Assembly (NCBI GenBank): GCA_030340625.1 | Contig: JAOPHQ010002844.1 | Location: 111,001 to 175,000 of the forward strand | DNA length: 64,000 nucleotides | Reading direction: 5' to 3' | Origin: Merluccius polli | Lineage: Eukaryota; Chordata; Actinopteri; Gadiformes; Merlucciidae | In this document: one piece after another, positions 12,621-26,400 of the stretch | Layout of the letters: the number at the start of each line of letters is the position of its first letter | How positions within the stretch are numbered: position 1 is the first letter of the stretch | Position numbers and translations under genes: made by a program | The notes under the pieces: model-generated | Told to the model about the DNA's origin: nothing | The model's input: only the letters and a program-made list of their open reading frames with translations | The model's database searches: none

Positions 12621-14539
12621 CAAAAACACATGTCTGAGCCCTGTGTGTTTTTTTGTTTCACTTACATTTTTTTACTGAGATGCAAAACAAGCTGCATGAA
12701 CCTTTGTTTTTCAAATACTATAACAAACATTAAGATAGTTGTATGTATTTTTATAACCATAATTAATGTATAATAAATACTAACTTGAATGGGTTGCTAA
12801 TTTCTTGTTGATAATGAAATACTTGATAATGAAATGTTCCAGTTGAACCATGGTGCTGCTACAGACTATGAAACCTCACAACAATCTCCTATTGTTTTGA
12901 TAATTACTCTATATTAAATGCATTTATGGGGTTTTGGGGCCAATGAAGCTACATGGAAAATATATGTATAGGCCTAAAGTCTTCATTCACCATTTCACAG
13001 TAAGGTTTCAGTAATAGAAAATGCACACTGTGCCTTCGCATCCTCCATTAATTAATTGAAGAACCAATTTTGGTCATTAAGTATATATGTATTTATATTC
13101 ACTATACAGTTATTGATTATATCCATGAATGCATCTACACAATGTATGCATAGTTGTTACGGTCTCGAGAAATCAGGATACCGGTTACTAGGCAGAGACC
13201 TGGATTAATTCCGTCGTTGTGGCGATTCTTTACTTGGCCACTAGATGGCGACACGGGTCAGATTCTTCCTAGAGAGTGTCACAGCCCTATTGGTCTATAA
13301 TGAGAGGGGTCCCCGTCTTAGCTGTCTCCTAGGCAACCGGGGTTGGGGACAGGGCGATGGCAGAGACTGTGTGTGAATGGAGGATAACAAGGCTTCCAGT
13401 CCGGAGAAGGGATTTGAGTGTAACATAAGGGTATGGTCCTCCTAGGCCTGTGTTATTTATGTATGTATGTGTGTGTGCACCAGCCAATATAATATGTCCC
13501 GCTCTGATCTAAGATGGAGGCAATTTATAGGCTATATATATTAATGGAAATTATGATTAGTGCGCTGTTTTGGTCAATGAGTTGACACTGCACTTAATGG
13601 ATAAAATTAATTAATTGTGCTCTTTGGAAGAAATGAACAAAAATAGGAAGAAGTGAAAAATCTGGTGTGAAAGGAAAACATAGATGGTGGAAATACACTT
13701 CAAAACTGTGCTGACATGAGATGGGAGAATACAAGTTAGATTACGGGGGGAAACAGTATAACAAGCTGTCTGTTTTAGGTTGTTATTTCCCGTCTGGGAT
13801 TAATAAAGTACATTTTGTCTTATCTTATTATGTGTCCTGGGATACTTGCGCAACAGACTTTTATGTAGACCATACCTCGTAATTCAACAGCTTTTATTTC
13901 ATGAAATATCTTTCAGGAAACATTCCCTGACGTTCTCTATAAAAATAGCATCATCAGATGATGTATTATTACCGATGCAATATGCGATAGCAATGCAAAC
14001 TATAAGAAATGTAAATTGTCACAATGTGCAAGTGAGAGGTCTCTCTGCATTAACGCAATGCTATGGGCCTTTATCACAGAGGTGTCATAGTGGTGCACAG
14101 AGGTGTATCTCATGACGTTAATAATGGTCACTATCAAAACTACGGACCTACAGAACTAAAGCCATGATGAACTTAATGAGCTACACCCGTTTTCTTCACG
14201 TTACACCTCAGATATAGGCCTCTTGGTTTACACATCGGATAAACTTATTGCAAATAGTACGCATTACAAGTTGGGTTTAAGCTCCGCGTGACAACTTTTA
14301 CATTTACGTTTTTTTGTAAAATAGTATTATATTATAAATGATATATACTATTTTTAGCTCTTTTCAAAGTTCATGACAATCCCATAAGAGACCTATCTGT
14401 TCACATCCCATTGTGGAGAGAAATTGGTCTACAAAAGCCCCAACATTGCTAGACTGTTGACCCTTTGATGTGTGGAGATTCGTGTCTACATCATCAAGTC
14501 ATCTTCTCTTTAACCCTTTAACTCTTTAACTGCAAATGT
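12621..14539. other. Intergenic DNA, no gene seen
   Basis: AT-rich DNA. It holds a GC-richer patch at 13140-13440 with a CTCF-like core (13238-13252) and a LINE/SINE-tail-like motif at 13783-13830 (atttcccgtctgggattaat). No coding similarity was recognised. Confidence 0.5.
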
Positions 14540-15580
14540 GATAAACCCCAGTTACCCATGGTATTCCCCAAGGCTCGGTGCTTGGACCCCCTCCTCTTCC
14601 TCCTCCTCCTCTTCATCATCTACATGCTCCCCCTAGGTCACTTCATGCGCCACCACAGACTACAGCCTCACTGACATAAAAACCCGGATGAACAGCAACT
14701 TCCTCAAGCTCAACTGCGATAAATCGGAATTACTCATAATAGGGCCACAATCCATCCTCCCTTCTCACTCAACATCTATGGTAACAATGTCCCAGCTTCC
14801 CCCCGGTCCGAAACCTTGGTGTCATCTTCCATCCTACCCTCTCCGTCAAGCCACACACATCAACCGCATTACTAAAATGTCCTTTTTCCATCTCTCGTAA
14901 TATTGCCAGACTTGGTCCCACCCTCACCTTCTCTGCTACTGAAACACACTGAATCCATGCATTCATCACCTCCAGACTAAAGCTTACTGTAACAGCATCC
15001 TATGGCATCCTTTACACCCTCCACCAAAAACTAGAACTCAGCCACCCGGCTGCTTACCTGCTCCTGCTCCAGAAATCACATCAGGCCCATCCTTCTTCAG
15101 GCCCAACAACACTGGCTCCCAGAACAGCAAAGAATCCATCTTAAGATTCTCTTCCTCAAATTCAAGTCCTTCAACAATCTTGCCCCCTGACCTGGAAATC
15201 AGACTATTAGGTAGTTTTGCTGGTTCATCAGGTTGTCTGAACCTTCTCCATCGTCACCATCAGAAACTGACTCACTCCCAATATTCAAAACCCAACTCAA
15301 AACCCACCTCTTCAAAACTGCGTTCAACACCTGACCAGTACTCCCTGTCCACCTCACCATTCATCTCCACTTGGGCATTCCTCCTCAGGTTCTATCCACC
15401 ACTGATTGTAGGCATTGTATGCTGTATACTTTGTGTATATGTATGTTTGTATATATGTATAGATATGCGTCTTTCACACTCCACAGATGTGGATACGAGC
15501 AGTTCCCTGCATGGCCCATTTCATTTGTCCTTTTCCTCCTTAATGCGTACATGCTCCTTGTGAGTGTATAGGTGGAGTCT
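14540..15580 (+). mobile_element. L2-like LINE relic (3' part of reverse transcriptase)
   Basis: Broken frames match the same family as the better copy at 36.8-39.5 kb. There is a GIPQGSVLGP-like RT block at 14560-14590, NSNFLKLNCDKSELLIIG at about 14690-14745, HINRITKMSFFHL near 14855, and a HAFITSRLDYCNS-like block near 14960. Stops and frameshifts throughout mark it as dead. Confidence 0.75.
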
Positions 15581-16789
15581 TGCAGGAACAGTACCCCCCC
15601 CCCCCTACACAGCTGACTGCTGCTGGATTTGTCTCCTAGGATCTCAGCAGACTCAGAGTGTGTGAACCACGTTGTGTGTGCACTGCGTTGATTGGCACTA
15701 TAGGGTATGCTAGGCTAGCTAGCGTTCCATACAGGAGGTGTACAAGTCTCTGTATTTTGTTTTGTGTCATTGCTTCCCTCTCTAAGTAGCTTCTCCATAC
15801 CGCGTCCTTTCTGCACTCACTTGAACATCTGCAGAAAGCATAACTATGTCTGCATTAGTCATAGTACAGTTTTATAGAGCAATTGTGTGATTCCCCATCC
15901 TCAGTAGTATAAGAGGATGAAGAGAGGCAGTAGATTATTAAACACATCATAAACATAAAACATAATGGCACTATAACACGATCACCAGAAAATACTAACA
16001 AACTAAACCAAAAAAAGGGAACAGTTCAGAGGAAAATAACAGGTGTGGATTCATAGATGTACTTTATTTATCCCAGACGGCTGCATAAAACATTGTAAAA
16101 CCCCACCACAACTGGTGCTACAGTTACAGCAGGTGAAGCAGAATCCTATGCCAAATGCTAAGGTTATGTTACCATAGCGATTACTCCTGCTGGCTCTGTC
16201 TGGTCACTAGATAGGTGGGAATTGTAGTCTGGTGTCCGATGTTCAGATGGTATACCTGGTGGTAACAGCAACAGTGATGCGGTTACACAGCGCCAGCCCT
16301 AACCTGCAGTGTTCAAGGGCACAACTTGGCAACGACAATGTTGATATTAGACACATCACTATTGCTGTGCCTGTGGTTTGATGCTTGATTAGAGCAGAGA
16401 GGATCATGGGATTCTTGCTACCCAAGCTAAAGCACTGTTAGATACAGAGACTCGTTCATTAGGTCATGTACTCTCCTAAATACATATTTCTGGTTTGTTA
16501 CTTTTGCAACAGCTCATAATGTCCTTGTCCGTCCATCATATAGCCCAAGATGCAATGTCTACAGGTCACGACAAAATACTGCGGACATCCTTTGGACATG
16601 AACTTTGGGTTTTCTTCAGCGACGACGGGTGCGGACACAAAAGCTTTGCTATATTTTCCGTCCTTTTTTTTTTGTAGCGCTACTTTTATGTTTTCCGGAA
16701 CAATCTTTATAAGAAAATATAGAAACAAATTAGGAAAACGCTCTACTCTTTGAGCAAATTGATTTACTCACTCACTCACTGCTTTCACC

Positions 16790-16790
<1 letters not shown>
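15581..16790. other. Intergenic DNA, no gene seen
   Basis: A poly-C run lies at about 15594-15604. A reverse copy of the tttatttatcccagacgg tail motif lies at 16054-16080. Nothing coding was recognised. Confidence 0.45.
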
Positions 16791-18240
<1,450 letters not shown>

Positions 18241-18242
18241 TG

Positions 18243-18273
<31 letters not shown>

Positions 18274-18997
18274 CCAACATGTTCGCCCTTCGATGGCTTC
18301 ACACCGGGTCCCCTCCCGCGGAGCAAAACCCCATGTGTAGCCTTGCTTTAGTCTTATTTCTATCATGCGTGTGTTTTGCGGGGATGATGGGGATGGGGAT
18401 GATGATGGGGGTGGAGGATGTGTGCAGGTGAAAAGCCGGGGGCTTGGCCACCAAAACTGCGTTCGTCCAAAACATAACCTGCTGACTACGTTTTCAACTT
18501 ACGCCGCATGCATGTCGCCTCTCGACGTATATTTCCATAGGCGCATGTAGGACCCACTTGAGGCGATGGGGGGGGGGGGGGGGGGGGGGGGCGAAGCCCG
18601 CGTGGATTGAAGCGGGGAGGTGATGATGCTGATGTGGAAATGATTTTTTTTTTTTCTCCAAAGCAGTCAATTTTATGTAGGCTGTGCCATATAACACTGC
18701 AGTATCCAGCAGTACTAGGTCATACCACATACTGTATCCATGCATATGGGCAGCTATATTCCGACAGCAATGCCATATATTATTGATAGCGACGCGCTAT
18801 GATATACTAGATCTATTACAGACCATGATTCATTCATACACACGCACACACAACGTTAGCGTCCAGAGGTAAAACCATCACGAGGCGTGATGACAGCTTA
18901 AAAGTAGCACTTCATTATAGATTTGCTGAACTCGCGTTTTTTCAAAATTAGTTTAGATAAGCGTTTTTACCGTTTTATGATCACACACACACACACA

Positions 18998-19068
<71 letters not shown>

Positions 19069-19943
19069 TCCGCTCGCTGTCACTAGGTAAGAACGGAGGT
19101 ACACTCCCTAAGCAATTAGGGTGGTGCTGCTGCCAGTGGCGGTGCTGTGCTACAGTGGCCACTACCTGGGCTTGCAGTCGTCTCCTATAGGCCCGTACAT
19201 TTGGAGGTGGGGGAGGTGGTGGTGGTGGTGGTGTGGGGGGGGGGGGGTTGGTTCCTCCCTCTCGTACGGTGGTCTGCACAAGTTTTTTGAGTCCAATCGG
19301 TTCAGGGTTTATTTGAAAGTAGTATAGGAAATGTTGTTTAGGAACTGTACCCAGCAAGCTCTAGACAGAGATATTGACCAAAAAAAGCTGAATTGGTTGG
19401 ATTTTGTATTGCTAAGAATTGCATACAACTGGCGAGTGGATAGATTCATATGCACACACACACTCTAAACAATGGTACAGTGTGCGGTGAATCAATAATA
19501 GGCAGGTAGAAAAAAATATTGCATTGTGATCAATTATGACAGTTTCCCTGTTGCTATGCAAAAAGGCAGATGTGTGCCTTAGTTCTCCGGCTATCTTTTC
19601 AAGTCATGACCTTGTCAAAAGTGACAGTTCTGTGTGTCAGTGCTGGTTGCCTGTGTTGGAAAGAGGATGTTTTTTACACACAAGCAGGGCCGTCAGTCCA
19701 TTAATCTATTTAAAATAAAATCCCTTTTGGAGTCTTTGTGTTTTAGTTGTAGAGTTTACAAAGTTGTTTATGGAGGTAAGGTTGGGACAGGGGTGTGGCA
19801 GAGAGAGAGAGAGAGAGTGTGTGTGTCTAACTCAATTTGTAATAATCTGACATTTCTGACATTTGATCTGACATAATAATCTGACATTTGATCTCATGCG
19901 TTGTCCATGGCAAGGTATGGACACACACACACACACACACATG

Positions 19944-19974
<31 letters not shown>

Positions 19975-22332
19975 GAACATGTACACACACACTCACACAC
20001 GCACGCACCATGCACACACAAACACGCCCTATAGGGCTGCCTGCGATGTAAAGATTTTCTGCAGAGCTATATCCACCTGGAGAGGCTTCATTCTTGTGTT
20101 GCTATGGGCTATATAGCTCCACACTTGGTCGTATAGGATAAAGCCATACCACCAGAGGCACACGGGGGGAAGAAGACTTGGTTATAAGTGTGCAAAGTTA
20201 TAGCCAGTGATGAACGCTGAGGTCAATTTAAGGTCGTGTGCGCAAGTCCTTTGTTTAAAAGCACTGCTTCGCCTCGCGGTGTTGGCGGAGGTGTAGCCAA
20301 CAGGGAATTCAGCGACAGATTCTCAGTGAATTGATTCAACTTGATTGGAGGGTGGGGTTGAATTCTGTTTTTGAATCAAGCTATAGTTGTTTGTGCACAA
20401 TTCTAGATATGTTGAGACTCTCCATTCATGTTTGTTCATCATGCAGCAAAATGGACAATAGTCAACATTAACGATAGCGGAACCAAAAATCCCTATTAAT
20501 TTAATTTTAATTAATTAATTTAAAAATGTTTCACGATTAAAAATGTTACATGTTAAACAATACTATTAGGTTAGTGATGGCAGTCATTTGACTACGCAGA
20601 TCTAACTATACACAAAATATGTTGTGGTCTCTGTGCTTTATCAGCCCACTAACATTTTAAAAAAGGTTGCTAAATAACAACTAAAACATTACATTTCAAA
20701 TGCTCAAATAAACAGAGGAATTGAGTTAAAAATGCTTTATCACAAAAAGCTGCCGAACTGAAATGCATGTTTGGATATAACAGAGTGAGGGTTGATGGTG
20801 TTTGATATTTTGAAAGCAGTGTGATGACTCATGGTGAATAGTAGAACCTCAATGTGTTTCCTCTGCTCTTCTAAATGGAATGCGTCATACATATGCCTTG
20901 CAAGCTTTCACAATCTGCTGTAAAACTTTTTTTCTACACACATGGCATGCACACACACACACACACACACACACGTATACTAATTATCTATTAAATGTAT
21001 TCATGCTGCAATGTTTTGTTGTGGTTCATTTTCCAAAGTCTTCACTGTTTAATCATACAAAATAAGCCATAGTTCTAATTTTTTACCTGTCTCTTTAACT
21101 TGATAGAGATCTGTTTTTTCCCATGATGCACAACAACAAAAAGTGCAAAAGTATCTGTTTGTATTTTGGGGACTCCATTTCCCAATCTTTGACCCAGTAT
21201 CTAAGTTGTCTACCTGGCTACAACTTTATGTGAGCTCCTGACTGAATCCAAAATGAACATTTGGTCGCAGCATGGTTTCCAAACTATCTGCTAATATGGC
21301 ATATTGGACAAGCTATGATTTCATTTCATGTACATTTTTTGAATTTATGAACAGGCACACACACACACACACACACACACATTTCCCGTCTGGGATCAAA
21401 AAAGTATGACCTTAACTTACTATATCTTAAAACTTTGCGAACAGATATTGATATGTATGCATCTATAATATCTCAATTCAAAAGGAAAAGAGCTCTGTGT
21501 TTATGATGACATATTTGTCAGATTCAGATTCAGCATACTTCATGTATCCAGAGGGAAATTGTTAGCAATTGTTAGCCTTGTTAGCCATCATTGTGAAACA
21601 GTTTGTTTTCAACAAAATACACCAAAACCACACTCTAAACACTGAGGCAAAACATGTGAATAACTTAATTTGGACATTTTTGTGGTATATTTCTCATATG
21701 TGATTGTTTTGAATATACAATCTGGTAATATACAGATATGACTGATTTTTAGAACCAGAAAATGGACAAGAAAATAGTATGCTTTTGGCTTCAGATTACA
21801 AATATCTCTTTATGTGACATTACATGTAAGTGAAATATATTTCTTTTGAAATGTGCTCTGAAAGATAATGAGATAAAGATGGTCCAACAAAAATAAAACA
21901 GTTGATCTAGAAAAATAGAAATATGCAAGTCATAAATGAACTGAAAAATGAAATAACCATTTTAAAGGAAAAACATCAGGAGTGCTATTTATCTATTTAA
22001 TACAATAGATTCTATCTATCTTTTGTGTGTGTATGTGTTTATTACACTGTAGTGTATTCTCTTCCCATAACAACTCACTCAGCAAACTCACCTTTATTTC
22101 CACATTTGTGTGGTGCATTGTATTTTCTTACCTTTTGGTATATTTTGCGAACCCACCCTCCATTTCACCATAGCTTTTATGAAAAGAAACCCATTTTGCC
22201 AGATTATGATTATATGATAGATAGATAGACAGAGAGACAGACAGACAGACAGACAGATAGATAGACAGATAGACAGATAGATAAATGATGTGTGCATCTT
22301 GATGTAAACCTCTCCACCTCTACTTCCAACAG
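18241..22332 (+). other. jcad: Presumed jcad 5' intron
   Basis: No gene recognised. It holds poly-G at 18570-18591, CA/CT repeats at 18982-19072, G-rich repeats at 19206-19249, CA repeats at 19919-20008 and 20949-20974, LINE/SINE-tail motifs at 21381-21430 and 21519-21563, and a GATA/GACA array at 22216-22285. Confidence 0.4.
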
Positions 22333-22414
22333 TGATGGCCTCCGCTGCGTCTTGGAGCTCCAGCCTCAACCTCCTCCATCACCACCACCACCAGCAGCAT
22401 TACTGCACATAAGC

Positions 22415-22452
<38 letters not shown>

Positions 22453-22615
22453 ACACACACGCACACGTACACACACACACACACACACATACACGCTTTT
22501 TGCCCCTCTGCCCTCTCCTCAAGCGAGAGCCCGGGAAAAGAGAGAAAGAACTACAGAGAGAGAAAGAGAGCGAGAGAGAAAGAAAAGAAAAAGACAGAAA
22601 AACATCCCAGCAGCC

Positions 22616-23103
22616 ATGTACAGCGTGGAGGACCTGCTCATCTCGCACGGATACAAACTGCCCAAGACTGCCGCGCCCGCAGCCCCGCCCCCCGCAGCCC
22701 CGCCCCCTGGGCCTCCCTCCATCACCACCACTGCCGCTGCCACCTCTGCGTATGACAGGCACCCCTCCTCCGGCGACTACCAGCGAGAGCTGTTGGTGGA
22801 CAATGGCAGGCCGCTGGCCGGTGCCGGCCGCCGGGACGGGACCCTGAATGGGTATGAGGTGGACCGGGGGATGGGGATGGGGATGGGGATGGGAATGGGA
22901 ATGGGGATGGGAATGGGAATGGGAATGGGGGCGGGGCCGGTCAGCGGGGTGTACGGCAGCAGGCAGGCGCTGGTGAAGGCGTACCCTGGGACTCTAGACG
23001 GGGAGCTGGCGGAGCGGTGCGGCCTGCGCAGGAAGGAGGCCAGCATGTACATACTGGGGGACCTACAGCAGCCCCTAGGAGACTCCCTGGCCACGGACAG
23101 TGG
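22616..23103 (+). CDS. jcad: jcad first coding exon
   Basis: Encodes MYSVEDLLISHGYKL, a Pro/Ala-rich stretch, DNGRPLAGAGRRDGTLNGYEVDRG, an MG dipeptide run (22869-22930) and the segment AERCGLRRKEASMYILGDL. It ends AGT GG|gtgagt, leaving a split Gly codon completed by the next exon. Confidence 0.9.
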
Positions 23104-23277
23104 GTGAGTTCATCCCCTCCCCCTCCCCTCCTCCTCTCCGTCCTGTTTGAATGACCCCCACTACCCAGCCACACCACCCGTCTCACACACACACACACAC
23201 ACACACACACATGCGAGCGCACAACTCTGCCCTTTCACCTGACCACGTGCACACACAGAAACACACACACACACACA

Positions 23278-23327
<50 letters not shown>

Positions 23328-23362
23328 GCATACTACTCACACACACACACACTGAATTGCGT

Positions 23363-23402
<40 letters not shown>

Positions 23403-26400
23403 GCCCTACCCTTACCTTCCCTCTCTCCCCACCTCACTGAGGCCCTTTGGTGTTGCACACATATCTGAGTCTGCACTGCGTAGCCCCCCCCCCCACCCTC
23501 TCTCTCTCTCTCCCTCTCTCTTACTCTCTCTCTCTATCTCTCCTCCTCCTCATCTCCTCCCGGAGCTGCAGAACACTGTGGCTGCAGCAGCAGCACCACT
23601 GAATATCTCTTCATGCTGAAATTTAGAAGAAAAAAAAACACACACACGCACACACACATTTTTTTTTTGGAGAGGTGCCTTTCGCGCCTCTCTTCTGACT
23701 GGTGGTGTCTCTCCCAGGCCCCCTAAGGTGCAGGTGCAGGGGCTGTGGTGCGGTACACCGGCCCCCCCTCCCCCTCATTATACCACTAGCGAGCTGGTGG
23801 AGGAGCATGCCTGAAGACAGGCGCAGCGTAATCACTCTCCACTGTAAACACTGGCACACCGCATCACGCCCAGCACGTGCTCTGTGATGTAAGCATGTTG
23901 CTGGGCAAGTGTGCACAGCAGCGGCTCCCCCCACATTCGCGTATATGGATACAGTATAGCCCTAGCTAGCTAGCATATGCTGGCGAAAGATGATGGCGAG
24001 CCATCCGCTGTGCTGTGCTGTGCTGTTCTGCCTCTGCTGCTGCCGCTGCTGCTTTAAAATAAATGAGTGGACTGACTCGCTCTCCCTTTGTCAGCAGCAC
24101 GCAGAGAAAATGGATCTTTGTAATTGGACAGGGTTTTTTTTTTCAGTTTGACCAAAAAAATATGATGATTGTGAAAATCATTGTAATATCTAATTTTGTT
24201 AACAATTGATTTAAGAATTATTTTTGCATACATTTTTATTTAATTTCATTAATTTGGTTTTAGGTTAATATTGTAAATGTGTAATAGCAATTGAAACATT
24301 TGAATGGCCACATGCGCTATTGAGGTCCTATCTTACCCTTCCTCTACCCATGAAGTCAGGGAGATCCAGGACATAGCTGACATGGGACTGGTGACATCTG
24401 GGGGCCATGTTGTTTCTCTGTTCTATTTTATAAAATGAATAAGAGAAAAAATACCATTTTGACCCAAGAAACTGTGAGAAGAAAAGAGTCTAAGATTCAA
24501 GGGATCTGCTGTGTGTTTATATTTCTAAATGGATCCTATTTTGGATTTCTTGTCAATTGTAATTATATTATTAGTATGGACTAATGGATTTGAATCATAG
24601 TTCTCAAAATTACAATTCAATCATGAATTGTAGTGTTAATTATTAAAACAAGAGCACGTTTGGTTGCATTGATTCCCATAATAAACAAGTTGATTTTGAA
24701 AAAAGGTGAAGCTGACTTCAGCACATTAGTCTCGTGTGAGGTTGTAATGGAAATACGTATGTCTCTCCAGGCTGAAAGCCTATACACTGACATTAAGGAA
24801 CATAACACATTCTTACATTTTCCAACAAATGATCAGAAATCATTCAGTCAGAAATAGTATTTAAAATTTGAGGAATACATGAAACAAAAATCTTACACAT
24901 AATTTATACCTGTTGTTTCGTTTTTATTTAGTTGGGAGTCAGATGTTTTGCTTGACATTGGTTAAGGAGGCTAGCAGAAAGTCAATATATTCAAAATAAT
25001 AAATGTGTTCATGGATTAGAAGGCAATTGATATTTGCAAGATGAATAATGTCTTATAACTTACTGTAATGTGACACAGAACCATTGGCCATTCAAAATAA
25101 CTACAAAATCATATATTTTGTATTTAACCAAACATACTTGCAAATATTCTTTAGATAAATATAATATAATAAGTGCCTTCATCTTTATCAAAATGATTAT
25201 CTTACATTGTGAATCCAGCCAATTTGGCAGTTATACATATATTGGGCATATTTGTAACCAAGTAATGGTTTGTGTCTCATGTTAGCACATGCAGGAAGCT
25301 TTTATAGCATGATTGACTTGACTTTAATACTTGACTTACACTGTGTCTGTCTCTCCTAGGTTCTATGATGTCCCCAGTTTGACGTATTCTGAGCCAACAA
25401 GCCATGAGGAGAGGGATGTCTCCTACTGGAGGAGGCGCGGTCAGGACTTTAGCGTGCTGCTGGACTATGCCGATGGCAGGGAGCTGAGGGCGTCGGCCGG
25501 CGCCTGGAGGCCACAGACTCTCATGGCGGCGGAGGAACACAGGGCAGAGAGGCATGCACAGCAGCTGTGGGAAGACATCTCCTGGTTGAGGGACCTGGAC
25601 GCGGCCCCCGGTCAGCTGAGAGTGACCGGGGAGAGGAAGTGCCAGAGCTTGGGCACAGAGGAGTGGAAACCAGCTGTGGGGTTGGGGAGGCAGCTGTCTG
25701 ACGCGGAGGGGGACAGGTGGGCACTGGAACAGTACCGGCTGAGGACTATTGAGGGTTCATTCCACCCGAGAACTAAGGCAAAGTCCCAGTCTCTCCCCAG
25801 AGTCTTGTCACCTGTAGGAACTGAGTGCAGAGAGTTAGTCCCGTCGAGGCCAAGCTTACCCGACAGACAGAGAATGAGCAGCACTGTTTTCACTGGGCCT
25901 TATAGTCGGTATGTCTACAGTGGTGCTGTAAGCAGAGACCGCTGGGGCCGGAACGCCTGGCCAAGCAGCCATGTTGCACTTTTACCAAAGCCCAGGTTTA
26001 GCAGGCCTTTAAAGCCTCCATCATATGAGATTCACCAGCAAACTAGGGGCAGCGCAGAGATGCTCGCTATAGACCAGGGTGCCAAACAAAAAGACAGGCT
26101 TGTCTATTATCCTAGAGGTGGGGAGCTGCAGAGACAGGACTATTTCGCACAACACTCTGCCATATTTGGTATAGAGCCACCCGGTTACATCCCACCCCCC
26201 TCTTATAGACGAGCCCCACCCCAAAGAGCAGTGCCACTCAACCGCAATGAAATGGCAAACCTAAGATGGAGGGCAGAGTCTCTGCAGATGCCCAGCTCAG
26301 ATGCCGGTCGATGGTTTTCTAGACAGGCAGGCTCGTGGCTGGAACACTATGGGGATAGAGGTATGTCTTATCGAAAGCCGGTGCGGTCTGTGTATGAAGA

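Noticed and set aside
22205..22285. Regularly spaced repeats considered as a CRISPR-like array
   Set aside because: Simple GATA/GACA microsatellite in a vertebrate genome.
23151..23468. Thr-His-rich ORF
   Set aside because: A CA microsatellite in the jcad intron.
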